In this document: positions 61,551-64,000 of the stretch, piece by piece
How the letters are laid out: each line of letters starts with the position of its first letter
Position numbering within the stretch: position 1 is the first letter of the stretch
Assembly: GCA_937927515.1 (NCBI GenBank)
Contig: CALBDO010000018.1
Coordinates: forward strand, 20,552-84,551
Source of the DNA: Candidatus Kapaibacterium sp.
GTDB taxonomy: Bacteria; Bacteroidota; Ignavibacteria; Kapaibacteriales; UBA2268
Reading direction: 5' to 3'
DNA: 64,000 nt
Notes under the pieces: generated by a model
What the model saw: only the letters and a program-made list of their open reading frames with translations
What the model was told of the DNA's origin: nothing
Databases searched by the model: none
Made by a program: the position numbers and the translations under genes

Positions 61551-64000
61551 ATGAAAAGATACTTCTTTTCACTAGTTTTGGCTATCTTAGTTTCCACAAC
61601 TTTGGTCTTCTCTCAAGTTCCTCGCTTGTTGAACTATCAAGCAAACTTGAAAGACCAAAACGACCGTCCTTTTAATGGACAAACTGCAATCACCTTTGCG
61701 ATTTACGAGCAAGAATTTGGAGGTACTCCGATATGGAGTGAAAACCAATTAGTGGATGTCGTCAATGGGTTTATGAATGTCTATCTCGGCAAGGAGAATC
61801 CATTGAACATTCGCTTCGACCGCCCATTGTGGCTACAAATCTCAATCGGAGGAAACGCATTTCCAAGAACACCTCTAACATCCACTCCGTATGCAATGAA
61901 ATCTTTGACCTCTACTAGGTCCGATACTGCTGATATTGCTTTTACTGTCGTTGATGGTGCTATTACTCAAGAGAAACTTGCTCCCGGCGTTCAAGCTTAT
62001 CCTTGGGGACCTGCTGGGGGTGATTTGCAAGGTACGTATCCAAACCCAACTTTGAATCCTACTGCTGTGGTTAGGAATATACCTCCTGGGTCGATTACGC
62101 AGGATAAACTTGCTCCAAATGTCTCCTTCCCACCAAGCGGTCCTGCAAGTGGGGATTTAACTGGTACGTATCCCGACCCATTAATCGCTCCCGGGGCAGT
62201 TAAAACCGACCGAATCTTCAACGGTGCTGTTACTACTCCGAAAATCGCCGATGGTGCCGTAACCACTCCTAAAATAGCAGACGGTGCCGTTACAAATCCA
62301 AAACTTGGACCCGATGCTGTTACTACTGATAAAATTAAAGATGGAGAGGTTTACTTACGTGATTTAAACCAAGAGGTTCATGATTATTTCATTAACGTTG
62401 GTGATGCAGCTGGTGGAGACCTCTACGGTACTTATCCAAATCCAAATGTCGGTGGTTGGCGAGGTATTCCACTGAGTACCGCAGCACCATCCAACGGGCA
62501 GACCTACATCTATGATGCATCAAATAACCAATGGGTTCCATCAAATCTCGATGGGGATGTTGTCGGTCCAATTAATAACAATACTGTTACAAAGTGGTTG
62601 AATGTTCCTTTGTTCTCCACACCAAGTTTCGATGGTGAGGTCTATGTTTATAGTCAAATCACTAATGATTGGCGCCCAGCTTTTGCTTCTGGTGATGTAA
62701 CTGGTCCATACAATAACCTAACTGTCGGTGCTTGGTTAAACGTACCTTTGGCATATCCTCCTTCTAATGTTGGTGAACTATATTGGTTCAATGGTTCCCA
62801 ATGGGTACCCGGGCATATTCAAACTGTAGGACCAATTGTTGGTTTCGGTTATAATGATGGTGTTACTGTGCGACCCTTAAAGATTCGCGACGATGCTGCT
62901 TTCTTGCCCGATGGCAGTGGCTCTGTCCTCTGGTTCAATGGTGCACCAGGTACTGGTCAATGGGTTGCTAATAAGATAACAGACCAAAACGTTGCTAACA
63001 ATGCTGCTATTCAAGGAACTAAAATAGTTCCGAACTTTGGTAGTCAAAACATTATTACCTCGGGAAATCTCTCTGCAAATAATGGGACTTTTACCGGGAA
63101 TATCACCGCTGTCAATGGTCTTTTCCAAGGGAATTTACAGGTAAATGGTAGTTTAGCTGTAACGGGAAATATCAGTGGAACGAACGGAACATTCAGTGGA
63201 AATGTAAATGTTACTGGCAATGTTACTGCTGCAAATGGCATCTTCACAAATGCCACATTCACCGGAGTTTTGGAAGCACAAGGCAATATTACTAACTCTA
63301 CTGGTGATGTTGTAGTCGATGATAACCTAAATGTAACTGGGGATCTAACGGTTAATGGTACAACTAACTTGCAAAATGTTAATGCAGTTAATGTTACCGC
63401 TACAAATGGTGACTTCGACAACTTAACTGTTTATGTGAGTGCAGATATTCAAGGTCCAATTCAAAATTCAATTGGTAACGTTAATGTTACTGATAATTTG
63501 GATGTAATTGGTTCTATTACAGCAACTGGCGACGTAAGTGCTAATAATGGCACATTCAGTGGCAACATTGGAGCAGTGAATGGTAATTTCAGTGGAACAG
63601 TCACAGCTGTTCAATACAATGGAGCATTACAATATAATGTACAAACTGGAGCTGGCTTAACTGGCGGATTATTCAATAACACAGCGAATAGAATATTTGC
63701 TGTTGACCAGGCTTATAATTTTGCTTGGACTGGTAACCAAACCTGGGCTGGGACATCGACGTTCAATGGACCCGTAACAGTTGGTACAATAACTGGCACA
63801 ACTGGAACATTTACAACGTTGAATGCAATGAACTTCAATGGTGGAGCATTTAGTGGAACGAACGGCACATTCAGCGGAAATGTAAATGTTACTGGTAATG
63901 TTACTGCAAATACTGGCCTATTTACTACCGCATCAGTTACTGGTGCATTACAGGCAAGAGGAACAATAACAAATCCCGACGCCGGCGAAGCTGTAGTAGT
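61551..64000 (+). CDS. Long repetitive surface protein with tail-fibre-like repeats, 3' end outside window
   Basis: Open from the ATG at 61551 ([22 protein letters not shown], a signal peptide) to the window edge, at least 816 codons. The N-terminal domain ([19 protein letters not shown]; about 20-125) is typical of surface proteins of this group. Then come GDLxGTYPNPxL units (three or more), four 10-residue [10 protein letters not shown] units (62223-62342), and a long region rich in NGTFSGN and VTGNVTA repeats. This looks like a beta-helical fibre. Such proteins commonly end in an S74 or tail-fibre chaperone, outside this window. No phage gene is nearby, so a cellular adhesin or filament is likelier. 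Absent from the track because it has no stop in the window. Confidence 0.82.
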   Translation, partial: MKRYFFSLVLAILVSTTLVFSQVPRLLNYQANLKDQNDRPFNGQTAITFAIYEQEFGGTPIWSENQLVDVVNGFMNVYLGKENPLNIRFDRPLWLQISIGGNAFPRTPLTSTPYAMKSLTSTRSDTADIAFTVVDGAITQEKLAPGVQAYPWGPAGGDLQGTYPNPTLNPTAVVRNIPPGSITQDKLAPNVSFPPSGPASGDLTGTYPDPLIAPGAVKTDRIFNGAVTTPKIADGAVTTPKIADGAVTNPKLGPDAVTTDKIKDGEVYLRDLNQEVHDYFINVGDAAGGDLYGTYPNPNVGGWRGIPLSTAAPSNGQTYIYDASNNQWVPSNLDGDVVGPINNNTVTKWLNVPLFSTPSFDGEVYVYSQITNDWRPAFASGDVTGPYNNLTVGAWLNVPLAYPPSNVGELYWFNGSQWVPGHIQTVGPIVGFGYNDGVTVRPLKIRDDAAFLPDGSGSVLWFNGAPGTGQWVANKITDQNVANNAAIQGTKIVPNFGSQNIITSGNLSANNGTFTGNITAVNGLFQGNLQVNGSLAVTGNISGTNGTFSGNVNVTGNVTAANGIFTNATFTGVLEAQGNITNSTGDVVVDDNLNVTGDLTVNGTTNLQNVNAVNVTATNGDFDNLTVYVSADIQGPIQNSIGNVNVTDNLDVIGSITATGDVSANNGTFSGNIGAVNGNFSGTVTAVQYNGALQYNVQTGAGLTGGLFNNTANRIFAVDQAYNFAWTGNQTWAGTSTFNGPVTVGTITGTTGTFTTLNAMNFNGGAFSGTNGTFSGNVNVTGNVTANTGLFTTASVTGALQARGTITNPDAGEAVV
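62223..62342 (+). repeat. Four tandem 30-nt repeats inside the surface-protein gene
   Basis: Units begin at 62223, 62253, 62283 and 62313 and encode [GD]AVTTPKIAD-like decapeptides ([40 protein letters not shown]). The first two units are identical as protein but differ at the DNA level, so selection keeps the peptide. Confidence 0.9.
63174..63230 (+). repeat. 57-nt direct repeat, copy 1
   Basis: AGTGGAACGAACGG through TGTTACTGC encodes [19 protein letters not shown]. Copy 2 at 63852-63908 differs by only four bases across 57 nt. This degree of identity suggests recent duplication or gene conversion inside the fibre gene. Confidence 0.85.
63852..63908 (+). repeat. 57-nt direct repeat, copy 2
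   Basis: Nearly identical to 63174-63230 and 678 nt downstream, a multiple of three, so the frame is kept. Recombination between the copies would delete 226 codons in frame and shorten the fibre. Confidence 0.85.

Noticed and set aside
62877-63421. Minus-strand ORFs of 83 and 125 residues inside the fibre gene
   Set aside because: They are shadows of the open plus-strand frame; the low-complexity repeats give them an artificial amino-acid bias.
61551-64000. Phage tail fibre of a prophage
   Set aside because: The protein has a signal peptide and lies beside a T9SS-type gene with no phage structural or integrase genes in the window; a cellular fibre is more likely.

Overview
The window is AT-rich chromosomal DNA from a Gram-negative bacterium of the Bacteroidota/Chlorobiota (FCB) group. 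Evidence: TonB-dependent receptors with an N-terminal carboxypeptidase-regulatory-like domain, DUF4249, Omp28, DUF6029 and DUF2723 family proteins, OmpA/PD40 proteins, and several secreted proteins ending in type IX secretion (T9SS)-like sorting domains. A flagellin gene, Shine-Dalgarno sequences at many starts and a 31-residue mS38/bS22-like protein fit the Ignavibacteria/Kapabacteria side of the group better than classical Bacteroidia. That placement is inference; no rRNA gene is present. I see no prophage, IS transposase, CRISPR array or tRNA. The window is cut at both ends: an exopolyphosphatase gene at the left and a long repetitive surface-protein gene at the right.

Layout. 1-1.9 kb (minus): lipoyl-type acyltransferase, small membrane protein, Ppx/GppA. 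2-7.4 kb (plus): secreted protein, PQQ-like lipoprotein, TonB receptor and its DUF4249 lipoprotein. 7.4-8.5 kb: prfA. 8.6-14.8 kb (plus): cohesin/T9SS-like secreted protein, IgGFc-binding-domain/beta-barrel protein, L-2-hydroxyglutarate oxidase-like flavoprotein, LCP protein, SixA-like phosphatase. 14.8-16.1 kb (minus): HU, the mS38-like microprotein and a CRD protein. 16.3-22.5 kb: a complete RND efflux operon (TetR, TolC, adaptor, pump) with tandem operator-like palindromes. 22.6-30.3 kb (minus): DUF2723 glycosyltransferase-like protein, and a separate run of GT4, PorE-like PD40-CRD-OmpA protein and C25-like protein. 30.4-33.3 kb: CoA-disulfide reductase/rhodanese fusion and hemA. 33.4-41.6 kb: mutL, then a seven-gene overlapping operon (M20 peptidase, LolC/E-like permease, NudL, MeaB, RdgB, MtnA, class II aldolase). 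41.6-45.3 kb (minus): MCE protein, lipoprotein, TonB receptor. 45.4-49.6 kb: gap, pgk, soluble PAS histidine kinase. 49.8-50.7 kb: a solitary flagellin. 50.8-55.7 kb (minus): GT39-like transferase, Omp28, DUF6029, TPR protein. 55.9-58.4 kb: mreBCD. 58.4-60.7 kb (minus): HepT/MntA toxin-antitoxin pair and rsmB. 60.8-64 kb: T9SS-type secreted protein and the giant repeat protein.

Working together: much of the window serves the cell envelope (shape, efflux, receptors, surface display, glycosylation, T9SS-like secretion), mixed with ordinary housekeeping. The most interesting non-standard signals are two sigma-54-like promoters, one before the lone flagellin and one before the repetitive surface-protein pair; a PorE-like/C25-like operon; an IgGFc-domain protein carried on its own outer-membrane barrel; a MntA-HepT module with both signature motifs intact next to mreBCD; and the mS38-like microprotein, which the ORF track missed. 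Gene packing is tight: four convergent pairs are separated by 0 to 8 nt.
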